A DNA stretch of 64,000 nucleotides from Rugamonas sp. A1-17 (GTDB taxonomy: Bacteria; Pseudomonadota; Gammaproteobacteria; Burkholderiales; Burkholderiaceae_D), in NCBI GenBank assembly GCA_025548565.1, contig JAJLPB010000002.1, positions 62,001 through 126,000 on the forward strand, in the 5' to 3' direction. Of the stretch, positions 43,225 to 51,764 are shown piece by piece (positions within the stretch are counted from its first letter, which is position 1; each line of letters begins with the position of its first letter). A program made the translations under genes and the position numbers. Under the pieces are notes generated by a model. The model worked only from the letters and a program-made list of their open reading frames with translations. It did no database searches and was not told where the DNA came from.

Positions 43225-43250
43225 TCATAGTGACACTTGAGTCACTATGA
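43225..43250. promoter_or_regulatory. Perfect palindrome with TGAC-N6-GTCA core
   Basis: TCATAGTGAC (43225-43234) and GTCACTATGA (43241-43250) are perfect 10-bp arms with a 6-base spacer, directly upstream of the permease gene, followed by TACAAT. The core equals the sites at 34151 and 42057. Confidence 0.65.
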
Positions 43251-43286
43251 TACAATCGGGCGATTCTTCCCCTGCCCGCGTCCATT

Positions 43287-45134
43287 ATGCCCACAATCGC
43301 CCGCCCCAGCTCCACCACCATCGTCAGCGCCACCTGCGTGCTGGTCCTGCTGCGCGAGGGGCGCGCGGTGCTGCAGCCGATCGCGCTGGCGCTCATCCTC
43401 AGCCTGATCGTCGCGCCGCTGGTCCACAGCCTGTACCGGCGCGGCCTGCGCCGCCTGCCCGCCCTGCTGGCCGCGCTGGCGCTGGCCGGGGCGGCGGCCG
43501 CCGGCACCGCCGCCATCCTGGCGGCCCAGCTGATGAACGTGACCGCCGAACTGCCGCAGTACCAGGCCGCCATCGTGCGCAAGGCCGACCAGCTGCGGGT
43601 GCTGGCCGAGCGGCCGCTGGTCTGGTTCGAGGCTGGCCTGAACGCGGTCGGCCCGCTGTCCATCGACGGCGATCCCGGGCAGCGCCTGGCCCAGGCGACG
43701 GCCGGCGGCCAGCCGGTGCCGGTCGAGATCCGCGCCCCGCGCCCGTCGACCACGGAGACCGTCACGCGGCTGCTGGCCACGGCCTGGGGCCCGCTGGGCG
43801 AAACCGGCGTGGTGCTGGTGCTGCTGCTGTTCATCCTGATGGAACACGAGTCGCTGCAGGACCGCCTGATCCGGTTGGCCGGCCAGTCCGAAACCAGCCG
43901 CACCGTGCGCGCGCTGGCCGACGCCGCGCAGGGCGTGTCGCGCTTCTTCTTTTCGCAGTTCGTGGTCAACACCACCTTTGGCGTCGCCATCGGCGCCGGC
44001 CTGGCGCTGCTGGGCATTCCGCACGCGGTGTTGTGGGGCGCGCTGAGCGGCGTGCTGCGCTTCGTGCCCTACCTCGGCGCGCTGTGCGGCGGCGCCCTGA
44101 TCGCGCTGTTCGCCGCCGCCGTCGATCCCGGCTGGGGCGCGGCGCTGTCCTGCCTGGCCCTGTACGCCGCGCTGGAGCTGATCGTCGCCAACCTGGTCGA
44201 GCCCAAGGTGTATGGCCACAGCACCGGCATCTCGCCGCTGGCGGTGATCGTCTCGGCGTTGTTTTGGGGTTCGCTGTGGGGGCCGGTCGGGCTGCTGATC
44301 TCGACGCCGCTGACGGTGTGCCTGGTGGTGGCGGGCCGCCATGTGCGGGCGCTGGAGCCGCTGTCGGTGCTGCTGGGCGAGGCGCCCGACGTCAGCGCCG
44401 CGCAGCGCTTCTACCGGCGCGCGCTGTCGGGCGAAACCGCCGCCATCGTCCGCGACGCCCGGCCGCGATTGCGGCGCGCCGGCTTCGCGCGCTACTGCGA
44501 CCAGATCCTGCTGCCGGGACTGGCGCTGGCCGCCGCCGAACTGCGCGCCGGCCACATCGCCGCCGGCCAGCAGGAGCAGCTGCGCCGCACCGTCGCCGAC
44601 GTGGCCGAGGCGCTGGCGCCGGCCGGCGCGCCCACACACGGCAAGCGCCGGCGCCAGGTCTCGCTGCTCGACGCCAATGTCGGCGCCCACCTGCGCCAGT
44701 TGCGCGAGGCCCGGCTGGGGCGCTGGCAAGGCCCGCTCGACGTGCCGCTGCACTCCATCGTGCTGTGCGCCGGCCTGGCGGTGGAGCGCGACGAGCTGGC
44801 CGGCGAACTACTGGCGCGCGCGCTGCGCGGCGCCGGCGTCGACGCCCGCAGCATCACCCTGCCGCTGCCCTACGGCGAGCACGCCCCCGAGAAAGCCGGC
44901 CTGCTGGCCACCGTCTTCATCCCGTTCCCGCTGCAGGACACGCTGGACGCGTGGACGGCGGCGGTGGCCGAACTGCGCGCCATGCTGCCATCGACGCTGC
45001 TGGCGACGATACGGCCGCCGTTCGACCAAGACGCCGCCGAACCGGCCGCCGTCCAGCCGCATGTGGACGTGGTGCTGCGCTCCTTCGAGCAGGGCGTGGC
45101 CTTCGTGGCGGCGGCGGGCCGCGCAGGCGCCTGA
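43287..45134 (+). CDS. AI-2E/PerM-family permease with long C-terminal extension
   Basis: The protein has 615 residues. The first 365 match the AI-2E (UPF0118) transporter family: several membrane helices, a soluble loop after TM3, and the conserved segments FVPYLGALCGG, ELIVANLVEPKVYGHS and GLLISTPLTVCLVV. Members export small molecules or sodium, and some move autoinducer-2. The remaining about 245 residues are soluble and unlike the family core; they contain LDANVGAHLRQLREA and a Rossmann-like alpha/beta pattern, so may be a cytoplasmic sensory or binding domain. No clear ribosome site precedes the ATG. The palindrome just upstream suggests TetR control. Confidence 0.8.
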   Translation: MPTIARPSSTTIVSATCVLVLLREGRAVLQPIALALILSLIVAPLVHSLYRRGLRRLPALLAALALAGAAAAGTAAILAAQLMNVTAELPQYQAAIVRKADQLRVLAERPLVWFEAGLNAVGPLSIDGDPGQRLAQATAGGQPVPVEIRAPRPSTTETVTRLLATAWGPLGETGVVLVLLLFILMEHESLQDRLIRLAGQSETSRTVRALADAAQGVSRFFFSQFVVNTTFGVAIGAGLALLGIPHAVLWGALSGVLRFVPYLGALCGGALIALFAAAVDPGWGAALSCLALYAALELIVANLVEPKVYGHSTGISPLAVIVSALFWGSLWGPVGLLISTPLTVCLVVAGRHVRALEPLSVLLGEAPDVSAAQRFYRRALSGETAAIVRDARPRLRRAGFARYCDQILLPGLALAAAELRAGHIAAGQQEQLRRTVADVAEALAPAGAPTHGKRRRQVSLLDANVGAHLRQLREARLGRWQGPLDVPLHSIVLCAGLAVERDELAGELLARALRGAGVDARSITLPLPYGEHAPEKAGLLATVFIPFPLQDTLDAWTAAVAELRAMLPSTLLATIRPPFDQDAAEPAAVQPHVDVVLRSFEQGVAFVAAAGRAGA

Positions 45135-45145
45135 CGCCGGCACGC

Positions 45146-45475
45146 TCAGTCGACGTGGAACACCTGCTCCATCATCGCCCAGTGCTCGCCGTCCGCGCGG
45201 CTCGCCAGCGGGCGCTGGCACGGGCCGCAGAAGGTCCACCAGCGCTGGGTTTCCGGGTCGGCCGCCACGGCGCGCATGTCGGCCTCGAAGTCGCTGCCGT
45301 GGTACTCCCAATAGCCGAACAGCAGATTCTCCGGCTCGCGCAGGAAGATCGAGTAGTTGCGCACGTTGGCCGCAGCCAGCGTCGCCAGCACCTGCGGCCA
45401 CACCGCGGCGTGCAAAGCCTTGTATTCGCCGATCCTCTCGGGGACGATCCCTATCACCATGCCCATACGTTCCAT
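45146..45475 (-). CDS. L-fucose/L-rhamnose mutarotase (RhaM-like)
   Basis: The protein has 109 residues from the ATG at 45475, with AAAGGAG 6 bases upstream. The RhaM/DUF718 fold is shown by GIVPERIGEYKALHAAVWP, NYSIFLREPENLLFGYWEY and the WWTFCGPCQ segment with the family's Trp pair. These proteins speed the interconversion of alpha and beta forms of 6-deoxy sugars. With fucosidases and a fucose-type pathway next door, L-fucose is the likely substrate. It is divergent from the regulator at 45540. Confidence 0.88.
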   Translation of the reverse strand: MERMGMVIGIVPERIGEYKALHAAVWPQVLATLAAANVRNYSIFLREPENLLFGYWEYHGSDFEADMRAVAADPETQRWWTFCGPCQRPLASRADGEHWAMMEQVFHVD

Positions 45476-45505
45476 CACTTCTCCTTTATTTGACTGGATA
45501 AAAAG

Positions 45506-45523
45506 GTAAAATGCCACTTTTAC
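45506..45523. promoter_or_regulatory. Palindrome between mutarotase and regulator genes
   Basis: GTAAAA (45506-45511) and TTTTAC (45518-45523) are perfect arms with a 6-base spacer inside the 64-bp divergent gap. This is the position and size expected of a GntR-type operator. Confidence 0.5.
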
Positions 45524-45539
45524 TTTGTTCGCCGCCACC

Positions 45540-46454
45540 ATGGCCAAGCTTCCCATCACTACCCGGCGCAGCATCAACCTGCTGCTCGATCACGCCGCCC
45601 AGCACCTGAAGGTGGGCGACGCCCTGCCGACCGAAATGCGGATGACCGAGATCGTCGAGAGCAGCCGCACCGCCGTGCGCAGCGCGCTGGCCCACCTGGT
45701 CGAACATGGCCTGATCGCCGGCATGAAGCAGCGCTACCTGCTGCGCAAGCCCAAGCCCAGCGACTATTTCGAGGTGGCCGAACTGCACAGCGCCACCGAA
45801 CAGCTGCAGCAGGTGCTGATGGAGCGCATCTACGAACGCGACCTGCCGCCTGGCGCGGAATTCACCGAGGTCGAGCTGTCGCGCGCGGCCGGCGTGAGCA
45901 CCATCGCCGTGCGCGAGTTCCTGATCGGCTTCTCGCGCAACGGCTTGATCGAAAAAACCCCGCGCGGCAGCTGGCGCCTGTGCGCTTTCGACACCAAGTT
46001 CGCCGAGGAGCTGGGCGAGGTGCGCGAAATGTTCGAGCTCAAGGCGATCGAACGCTTCGCAGGCCTGCCGCCGTCCGACCCGGCCTTCGCCCGCCTGCGC
46101 GAACTGCTGGCCCGCCACGAGGCGCTGGGCAAGGAATCGGCCGAGAGCCACGTCGAATTCCCCGCGCTCGACCGCGAGTTCCACACCTTCCTGATCGGCC
46201 TCCTGGACAACCGCTTCGCGGAAAACCTGAACGAGGCGGTGTCGATGGTGTACCACTACCACTACCAGTGGGACAAGCGCGACGAGCTGCCGCGCAACCA
46301 GCACGCGGTGCAGGAGCACCTGGCCATCCTGCGTCCGCTGGTGCGGGGCGACGTGCCGGCCGCGTTGGCGGCGATGCGCGAGCACCTGCACTCGTCGCGC
46401 TCCACCATGCTCAACGCGCTGCACCTGCGCGAGAACAGCGCCCACCAGCACTAG
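45540..46454 (+). CDS. GntR/FCD regulator with two winged-helix domains
   Basis: The protein has 304 residues from the ATG at 45540; a TTG at 45525 is an alternative, and neither has a strong ribosome site. Unusually there are two GntR-like winged helices: residues about 8-65 (RRSINLLLDHAAQHLKVGD, SSRTAVRSALAHLVEHGL) and about 88-150 (QVLMERIYERDLPPGAEFTE, STIAVREFLIGFSRNGLI). An FCD ligand domain follows (about 158-290), with acidic and His metal-binding positions (ALDREFHTFLIG, HLAILRPLV). FCD regulators usually respond to sugar acids. It likely controls the divergent mutarotase and the fucose genes. Confidence 0.85.
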   Translation: MAKLPITTRRSINLLLDHAAQHLKVGDALPTEMRMTEIVESSRTAVRSALAHLVEHGLIAGMKQRYLLRKPKPSDYFEVAELHSATEQLQQVLMERIYERDLPPGAEFTEVELSRAAGVSTIAVREFLIGFSRNGLIEKTPRGSWRLCAFDTKFAEELGEVREMFELKAIERFAGLPPSDPAFARLRELLARHEALGKESAESHVEFPALDREFHTFLIGLLDNRFAENLNEAVSMVYHYHYQWDKRDELPRNQHAVQEHLAILRPLVRGDVPAALAAMREHLHSSRSTMLNALHLRENSAHQH

Positions 46455-46461
46455 CGCCGGA

Positions 46462-47226
46462 TCAGGCGTTGAGCGTGATGAAGCCGCCGTCGATCGGATA
46501 GTCGCTGCCGGTGATGAAGGACGCCGCGTCGCTGCACAGGTACAGCGCCAGCGCCGCCACCTCGTCCGGCCGGGCCATGCGGCCGATCGGCTGCGTCTTC
46601 GACAGGCGCTCGAACATCTCCGCCTCCTGGCCGGGATAGTTCTTGGCCAGGAAGCCGTCGACGAACGGCGTGTGCACGCGGCCCGGCGAGATCGAGTTGC
46701 AGCGTATGCCTTCCTGCAGATAGTCCTTGGCCACCGACAGCGTCATCGCCATCACCGCGCCCTTGGCGGTGGAGTAGGCGAAGCGCTCCGGCACCGCCAC
46801 CCACGCCGCCACCGACGCCATGTTGAGTATCACGCCGCCGCCATTCTTGCGCAGCTGCGGGATGGCCGCGTGCAGGCAGTTGTAGACGCCCTTGACGTTG
46901 ACATTGATGACGCGGTCGAAGTCGTCCTCGCCGGTGGTGTCGGCCTTGCCCACGTGGGCGATGCCGGCGTTGTTGATCAGGATGTCGATCGCGCCGAACT
47001 CCTCGAACAGCGCCCGCACCTGCGCCTGGCGCGTCACGTCGCAGCCGTACGCCACGGCCTGGCCGCCCTCCTCGCGGATGGCGCGCGCCACGCTGGCGCC
47101 GGCGGCCTCGCTGACGTCGAGGATGTGCACCACGGCGCCATTGCGCGCGAACAGCGTGGCGATGGCCGCGCCGATGCCGCTGCCGCCGCCGGTGACGACG
47201 GCCCGCTTACCCGTTAATTCAAACAT
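46462..47226 (-). CDS. SDR dehydrogenase, probable 2-keto-3-deoxy-L-fuconate dehydrogenase
   Basis: The protein has 254 residues from the ATG at 47226, with GGGAG 10 bases upstream. It is a classical SDR with TGGGSGIG (residues 12-19), the NNAG motif and the catalytic Ser138, Tyr151 and Lys155 (YSTAKG). Close SDR relatives in fucose clusters oxidise 2-keto-3-deoxy-L-fuconate at C4 with NAD, and the product is hydrolysed by an FAH-family enzyme, present here at 48625. It is the last gene of the six-gene minus-strand operon and overlaps the permease gene by 13 bases. It could also act on L-fucose itself, although the aldo-keto reductase is a better candidate for that. Confidence 0.85.
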   Translation of the reverse strand: MFELTGKRAVVTGGGSGIGAAIATLFARNGAVVHILDVSEAAGASVARAIREEGGQAVAYGCDVTRQAQVRALFEEFGAIDILINNAGIAHVGKADTTGEDDFDRVINVNVKGVYNCLHAAIPQLRKNGGGVILNMASVAAWVAVPERFAYSTAKGAVMAMTLSVAKDYLQEGIRCNSISPGRVHTPFVDGFLAKNYPGQEAEMFERLSKTQPIGRMARPDEVAALALYLCSDAASFITGSDYPIDGGFITLNA

Positions 47227-48527
47227 GTTTCGATACTCCCTGTCGAGGTGATGACGGCCGGCTGCCGCGCGTCCCGCAGCGCCGCCCGCGCGAACCATGC
47301 GATCACGAGGAAGCACAGCAAGGGCGCGGCGTAGCCGAATTGAAGGTTATGCGTGATGTCGCTGATCGCGCCGAACATCAGCGGCAGCACCGCGCCGCCG
47401 ACGATGGACATGACGATCAAGCTGCTGCCCATCTCGGTGTCGGCGCCGGCGTTGCCGATGCCGAGCGAGAAAATGGTGGGGAACATGATGGACATGAAGA
47501 AGGCGATGCCGATCACCGCCGCCAGGCTGGCGGCGCCACTGGCGAACATCGCCAGCGCCGACAACGCCACGCTGGCCAGCGCGTACACCAGCAGCAGGCG
47601 CGCCGGCGCGATGTACTTCATCAGCCAGGTGCCGGCGAAGCGGCCGACCACGAAGGCGGCGCCGCAGCCCCAGCCCAGGTAGTCCGCAGCCTTGATCTGC
47701 GAGATGCCGGCCGCCCTGGACGCGTACAGGATGAAGAAGCTGAACACGCACACCTGCGCGCCGACGTAGAAGAACTGGGCGATGACGGCGCGCCGGATCG
47801 GCGCGCGCCGCAGCGCCCGCAGGATGGCGCCGCTGGCGGGCGCGCTCTGTGCACTCTGCGCAGCGCCGGTGGCCGGCAGCTTGAGGAAGTAGAACACCAG
47901 CGCGATCGCCATGATCACCAGCGCGACCACCAGGTACGGGCCCTTGACGCTGGCCGCCTCCGCCGCCAGCAGCGCCTGGCGCGCGCCCTCGGGCATGGCC
48001 TGCAGCTGCGCGTCGCTGGCGCCGTCGACCAGGATGGCGCGGGCGCCGGCGATGGGCGCGAGCGTGGCGGCCAGGCCGTTGAACGATTGCGCCAGGTTGA
48101 GGCGCCGCGTCGCGTGCTCGGGACGGCCCAGCAGCGTGATGTAGGGATTGGCCGCCGTCTCCAGCACGGTCAGGCCGCAGGCGATGATGAACAGGGCGCC
48201 GAGGAAGAACACGTAGCGCTGGGTGTCGGCGGCCGGGATGAACAGCAGCGCGCCGGTGGCGAACAACGCCAGGCCGGTCAGCATGGCGCTTTTGTAGCCG
48301 GCCTTGCGGATCAACAGGCCGGCCGGCAGCGCCATCACGAAGTACGCGATGAACACCGCCGAATCCACCAGCGCCGATTGCAGCACGGTCAGGCTGAAGG
48401 ACCTGCGCAGGTGGGGGATCAGGATCGGGTCGAGATTATGGACGAAGCCCCACATGAAGAACAGTGTGGTGATCATCACAAAGGCAAACCGGTAGGAATG
48501 CCCGCTTGCTGGTGCGGTCGGTGTCAT
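47214..48527 (-). CDS. fucP: FucP-like L-fucose:H+ symporter (MFS)
   Basis: The protein has 437 residues from the ATG at 48527, with ACGGAG just upstream. It has twelve predicted membrane segments and typical FucP features: TTLFFMWGFVHNLDPILIPH, PAGLLIRKAGYKSAMLTGL, TVLETAANPYITLLG and MFPTIFSLGIGNAGADTEMG. This family imports L-fucose and sometimes galactose or glucose with protons. It lies between the FAH hydrolase and SDR genes. A 9-bp hairpin precedes its leader region. Confidence 0.88.
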   Translation of the reverse strand: MTPTAPASGHSYRFAFVMITTLFFMWGFVHNLDPILIPHLRRSFSLTVLQSALVDSAVFIAYFVMALPAGLLIRKAGYKSAMLTGLALFATGALLFIPAADTQRYVFFLGALFIIACGLTVLETAANPYITLLGRPEHATRRLNLAQSFNGLAATLAPIAGARAILVDGASDAQLQAMPEGARQALLAAEAASVKGPYLVVALVIMAIALVFYFLKLPATGAAQSAQSAPASGAILRALRRAPIRRAVIAQFFYVGAQVCVFSFFILYASRAAGISQIKAADYLGWGCGAAFVVGRFAGTWLMKYIAPARLLLVYALASVALSALAMFASGAASLAAVIGIAFFMSIMFPTIFSLGIGNAGADTEMGSSLIVMSIVGGAVLPLMFGAISDITHNLQFGYAAPLLCFLVIAWFARAALRDARQPAVITSTGSIETCLN

Positions 48528-48577
48528 GGAGTCTCCGTATGCGGCGCTTGTGCGCCTTGATGTTCTATCCACTTCAG

Positions 48578-48602
48578 CCGCCGCGCTGTCTGGGCGCGGC
48601 GG
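48578..48602 (-). other. Intercistronic hairpin before the permease gene
   Basis: Arms 48578-48586 and 48594-48602 (CCGCCGCGC/GCGCGGCGG) with a 7-base loop lie in the 97-bp gap between the FAH and permease genes. No T-run is present, so it more likely sets the transcript ratio or protects the upstream mRNA. Confidence 0.45.
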
Positions 48603-48624
48603 TATTACCACAACTTGGCTGGGC

Positions 48625-49491
48625 TTAGCCGTCGATCAGCGCCGGGTCCCAGGCATGCACGGTCTGGCTCTGCTGGCCCAGTCCCTCGATGCCCAGCACC
48701 ATGCGGTCGCCCGCGCGCAGGTAGACCGGGTCCGGCTTCTGGCCCAGGCCCACGCCCGGCGGCGTGCCGGTGCTGATCACGTCACCGGGATTGAGCGTCA
48801 TGAAGCGGCTGATGTAGCTCACCAGCTGCGCCACCGTGAACACCATGGTGCGCGTGCTGCCGGTCTGATAGCGCTTGCCGTTCACGTCCAGCCACATGTC
48901 GAGGTTCTGCGGATCGCGCACCTCGTCGGCGGTGACCAGCCACGGGCCGACCGGACCGAAAGTGTCGCAGCCCTTGCCCTTGTCCCACTGGCCGCCGCGT
49001 TCGAGCTGGTACTCGCGCTCGGACAGGTCGTTGACCACGCAGTAGCCGGCCACGTAGTCCAGCGCTTCGCTCTCCTCGACGTAGCGCGCGCGGGTGCCGA
49101 TCACCACGCCCAGCTCCACTTCCCAGTCGCTCTTGACCGAGTCGCGCGGCAGCACCACCGGGTCGTTGCAGCCGATGATGGAGCTGGTGGCCTTGGCGAA
49201 CAACACCGGCTCGGACGGCACCGCCATGCCCGATTCGGCCGCGTGGTCCGAATAGTTCAGGCCCACGCAAATCAGTTTGCCGATGTCGGCCACGATGGGC
49301 GCGTAGCGCACCGGTTCCGCGACCGCCGGCAGCTGCGAGGCGTCGATCGAGGCGATGCGATCCAGGCTGGCGCGGCCCAGGTGGGCCGAGGTCAGGTCCG
49401 GCAGCACGCCGGACAGGTCGCGCAGCTGGCCGTGCGCATCGATCAGGCCTGGTTTTTCATTGCCCTTGGGGCCAAAGCGTAACAATTTCAT
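48625..49491 (-). CDS. FAH-family hydrolase, probable 2,4-diketo-3-deoxy-L-fuconate hydrolase
   Basis: The protein has 288 residues. FAH motifs: CVGLNYSDHAAESG, SDWEVELGVVIG (acidic metal ligands), KGCDTFGPVGPWLV and GDVISTGTPPGVG. In the non-phosphorylative L-fucose route this enzyme splits 2,4-diketo-3-deoxy-L-fuconate into pyruvate and L-lactate. The order in the operon, next to the SDR that makes that substrate, supports the role. Many relatives are labelled ureidoglycolate lyase by similarity; the context argues against that here. Confidence 0.87.
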   Translation of the reverse strand: MKLLRFGPKGNEKPGLIDAHGQLRDLSGVLPDLTSAHLGRASLDRIASIDASQLPAVAEPVRYAPIVADIGKLICVGLNYSDHAAESGMAVPSEPVLFAKATSSIIGCNDPVVLPRDSVKSDWEVELGVVIGTRARYVEESEALDYVAGYCVVNDLSEREYQLERGGQWDKGKGCDTFGPVGPWLVTADEVRDPQNLDMWLDVNGKRYQTGSTRTMVFTVAQLVSYISRFMTLNPGDVISTGTPPGVGLGQKPDPVYLRAGDRMVLGIEGLGQQSQTVHAWDPALIDG

Positions 49492-49528
49492 TGATTTCCC
49501 TTATACGTCACTCGTCACTTCAAAAAAT

Positions 49529-50542
49529 TCACGCGGCCGATGGCGTCGGCGCGTTGCGGTCGATCAGCCCCTGCTCGATCAGCGCCTGCCACAAGGCGGC
49601 GGGCAGCGGCTGCGCGAACCACCCGGCGTTCTGGCGCAGCTGCGCCGGGTTTTGCGCGCCGGGGATGCAGGACACCACCGCAGGATGCGCCATCGGAAAC
49701 TGCAGCGCCGCAGCCTGCAACGGCGCGCCCACGCGCGCGCAGACCGCGGCGATGGCCTCGACGCGGGCGATGATGTCGGCCGGCGCGTCCTCGTAATTGA
49801 ACTTGCGGGTGCCGGCCAGGATGCCGGAATTGAATGGCCCGCCGATCACGATGCCGATGCCGCGCTTCTCGCAGCGGTCCAGCAACGGCGCCAGCGCGGC
49901 CTGTTCCAGCAGGGTGTAGCGCCCCGCCAGCAGCGCGCAATCGATATCGCAAGCGTCGATGGCGTCGGCCACCACCTCCCATTCGTTGACGCCCAGGCCG
50001 ATGGCGCCCACGCTACCCTCGTCGCGCAATTGCGTCAGCGCGCGGAAGCCGCCGCCCTGCGTCAGCTGCCGCCAGTAGTGCGCGTGCTGATCGCCGTGCG
50101 TGACACGACCAATGTCGTGCACGTACAGGATGTCGACCCGGTCCATGCCGAGGCGCTGCAGGCTGTCCTGGTGCGAGCGCATCACGCCGTCGTAGCTGTA
50201 GTCGAAGTGCGGCCGCAGCGGCAACGGCTGCGCCCAGCCGGATTCGCCGGGCTGCACGCCGGCGTCGGGCCGCATCAGGCGCCCGACCTTGGTGCTGACC
50301 ACGAAGCTGTCGCGCGGCCGCTCGCGTAGCGCGGCGCCCAGCCGGTGTTCGGACAGCGTGTAGCCGTAGTATGGCGCGGTGTCGAAATAGCGGATGCCCA
50401 GGTCCCACGCGGCATCGACGATGGCGCGCGCCTCCGCGTCGCTGACCGCCTCGTACAGGCCGCCCAGCTGGGCGCAGCCCAGTCCCAGGCTGCTCAGCGC
50501 AATGCCGCGGCGCGGCAGGATGCGCGGGTCGTTGACTTGCAT
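49529..50542 (-). CDS. Aldo-keto reductase, probable L-fucose/L-galactose 1-dehydrogenase
   Basis: The protein has 337 residues and an AKR barrel with the catalytic tetrad Asp54, Tyr59 (APYYGY), Lys85 (STKVG) and His142 (YVHDIG). It resembles the D-threo-aldose 1-dehydrogenase/L-galactose dehydrogenase group, which oxidises the C1 hydroxyl of L-fucose and L-galactose to the lactone. It starts 1 base after the dehydratase gene. The lactone would then go to the amidohydrolase at 55284. Pyridoxal dehydrogenases share this family, but the context favours sugar oxidation. Confidence 0.87.
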   Translation of the reverse strand: MQVNDPRILPRRGIALSSLGLGCAQLGGLYEAVSDAEARAIVDAAWDLGIRYFDTAPYYGYTLSEHRLGAALRERPRDSFVVSTKVGRLMRPDAGVQPGESGWAQPLPLRPHFDYSYDGVMRSHQDSLQRLGMDRVDILYVHDIGRVTHGDQHAHYWRQLTQGGGFRALTQLRDEGSVGAIGLGVNEWEVVADAIDACDIDCALLAGRYTLLEQAALAPLLDRCEKRGIGIVIGGPFNSGILAGTRKFNYEDAPADIIARVEAIAAVCARVGAPLQAAALQFPMAHPAVVSCIPGAQNPAQLRQNAGWFAQPLPAALWQALIEQGLIDRNAPTPSAA

Positions 50543-50543
50543 G

Positions 50544-51764
50544 TCAGGCCGCTTTCAAGGGGAAGCATCCGGGGCCGGACGCTTCGAATTGTTTATACGT
50601 GAGGATGAACTCCTGGTGCCCCAGCGCCTCCGAGCAGCTCTGCGCGCCGTTGGCCACCTGCGCCACCAGCTGCACGATCTCGGCGCCGACCTGCTCCAGC
50701 GTCGCGTCGCCGCTCAGGATGCGCCCCGCGTTCACGTCCATGTCCTCGGCCAGGCGCTCGTAGGTGGCGGGGTTGGCGCACACCTTGATCACCGGCGAGA
50801 TCGCCGAGCCTACCACCGAGCCGCGCCCGGTGGTGAACAACGTGACATGCGCGCCACAGGCGATCAGCTCGACGATTTCGGCGTTGTCGGAAATATTAGG
50901 GAAGCCAAAGCGTACCTCGCCGTCCGGCACCACGTCCAGCAGATACAGGCCGCCGGTGTCCGGCTGGTCGCCCGGCTTGAGGATGCCGCTGATCGGCGAG
51001 GCGCCGCTCTTGGCGTAGGCGCCCAGCGATTTTTCCTCTTGCGTGGTCAGGCCGCCGTCGGCGTTCCCGGGCGCGAAGCTGCCGTGGCCCAGCACCGTGT
51101 AGTAGTGGGCCGCCTTGTTCACGCAGGCGACGATGGCCTCGCCCAGTTCCGGCGTGGCGGCGCGCCGCTTCATGTGGAACTCGCAGCCCACCAGTTCACC
51201 CGTCTCCTCGAAGATGCAGGCCGCGCCGGCCGCCACCAGCTGGTCGAAGGCCACGCCCACGGCCGGATTGGCGGTGATACCGCTGGTGCTGTCCGAGCCG
51301 CCGCAGATGGTGGCCACCACCAGTTCATCGAGCCGCATCGGCACGCGCTGCTGGCCGTCGAGCGCCTCGCGCGCCCAGCGCACCCATTCCACGCCGTCGG
51401 CCACGCTGGTGCGGGTGCCGCTGTTCTGCTGGATGGTGATGGTGTGCACCGGCCGGCCGCTGGCCGCCACTTCTTCCTCCAGGCCGCGCCGGTTGAAGCT
51501 CTCGCAGCCCAGCGAGACGATCAGCGCGGCGCCCACGTTCGGATGGGTGGCCAGGCGTTTCATCATGCGGTCGGCGTAGTCGTTCGGATAGCAGCCGGGG
51601 AAGCCGATCAGGTGCACTTCCTGGCCGGGGAAGGCGTTGACGATCAGGCGCGCCACGTGGTGCGCGCATTCGACCGTGTAGGCGACGACAACGACGTTGC
51701 GGATGCCCTTGCGGCCGTCGGCGCGCAGGTATCCCGACAGTGCGGGCAGAGAGGCGTTGGACAT
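50544..51764 (-). CDS. UxaA-family aldonate dehydratase, large (C-terminal type) subunit
   Basis: The protein has 406 residues. UxaA/GarD C-type motifs: GYLRADGRKGIRN, FPGCYPNDYADRMMKRL, VSLGCESFNRRG with conserved Cys residues, and ICGGSDSTSGITANPA. The family removes water from sugar acids (altronate, galactarate) using an iron-dependent site. Here it is split from the small SAF-type subunit encoded immediately upstream (the genes share one base). Two substrates are possible: D-altronate, formed by the dehydrogenase and reductase at 52199-54337, and L-fuconate, for which no enolase-type dehydratase is present in the window. Confidence 0.87.
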   Translation of the reverse strand: MSNASLPALSGYLRADGRKGIRNVVVVAYTVECAHHVARLIVNAFPGQEVHLIGFPGCYPNDYADRMMKRLATHPNVGAALIVSLGCESFNRRGLEEEVAASGRPVHTITIQQNSGTRTSVADGVEWVRWAREALDGQQRVPMRLDELVVATICGGSDSTSGITANPAVGVAFDQLVAAGAACIFEETGELVGCEFHMKRRAATPELGEAIVACVNKAAHYYTVLGHGSFAPGNADGGLTTQEEKSLGAYAKSGASPISGILKPGDQPDTGGLYLLDVVPDGEVRFGFPNISDNAEIVELIACGAHVTLFTTGRGSVVGSAISPVIKVCANPATYERLAEDMDVNAGRILSGDATLEQVGAEIVQLVAQVANGAQSCSEALGHQEFILTYKQFEASGPGCFPLKAA

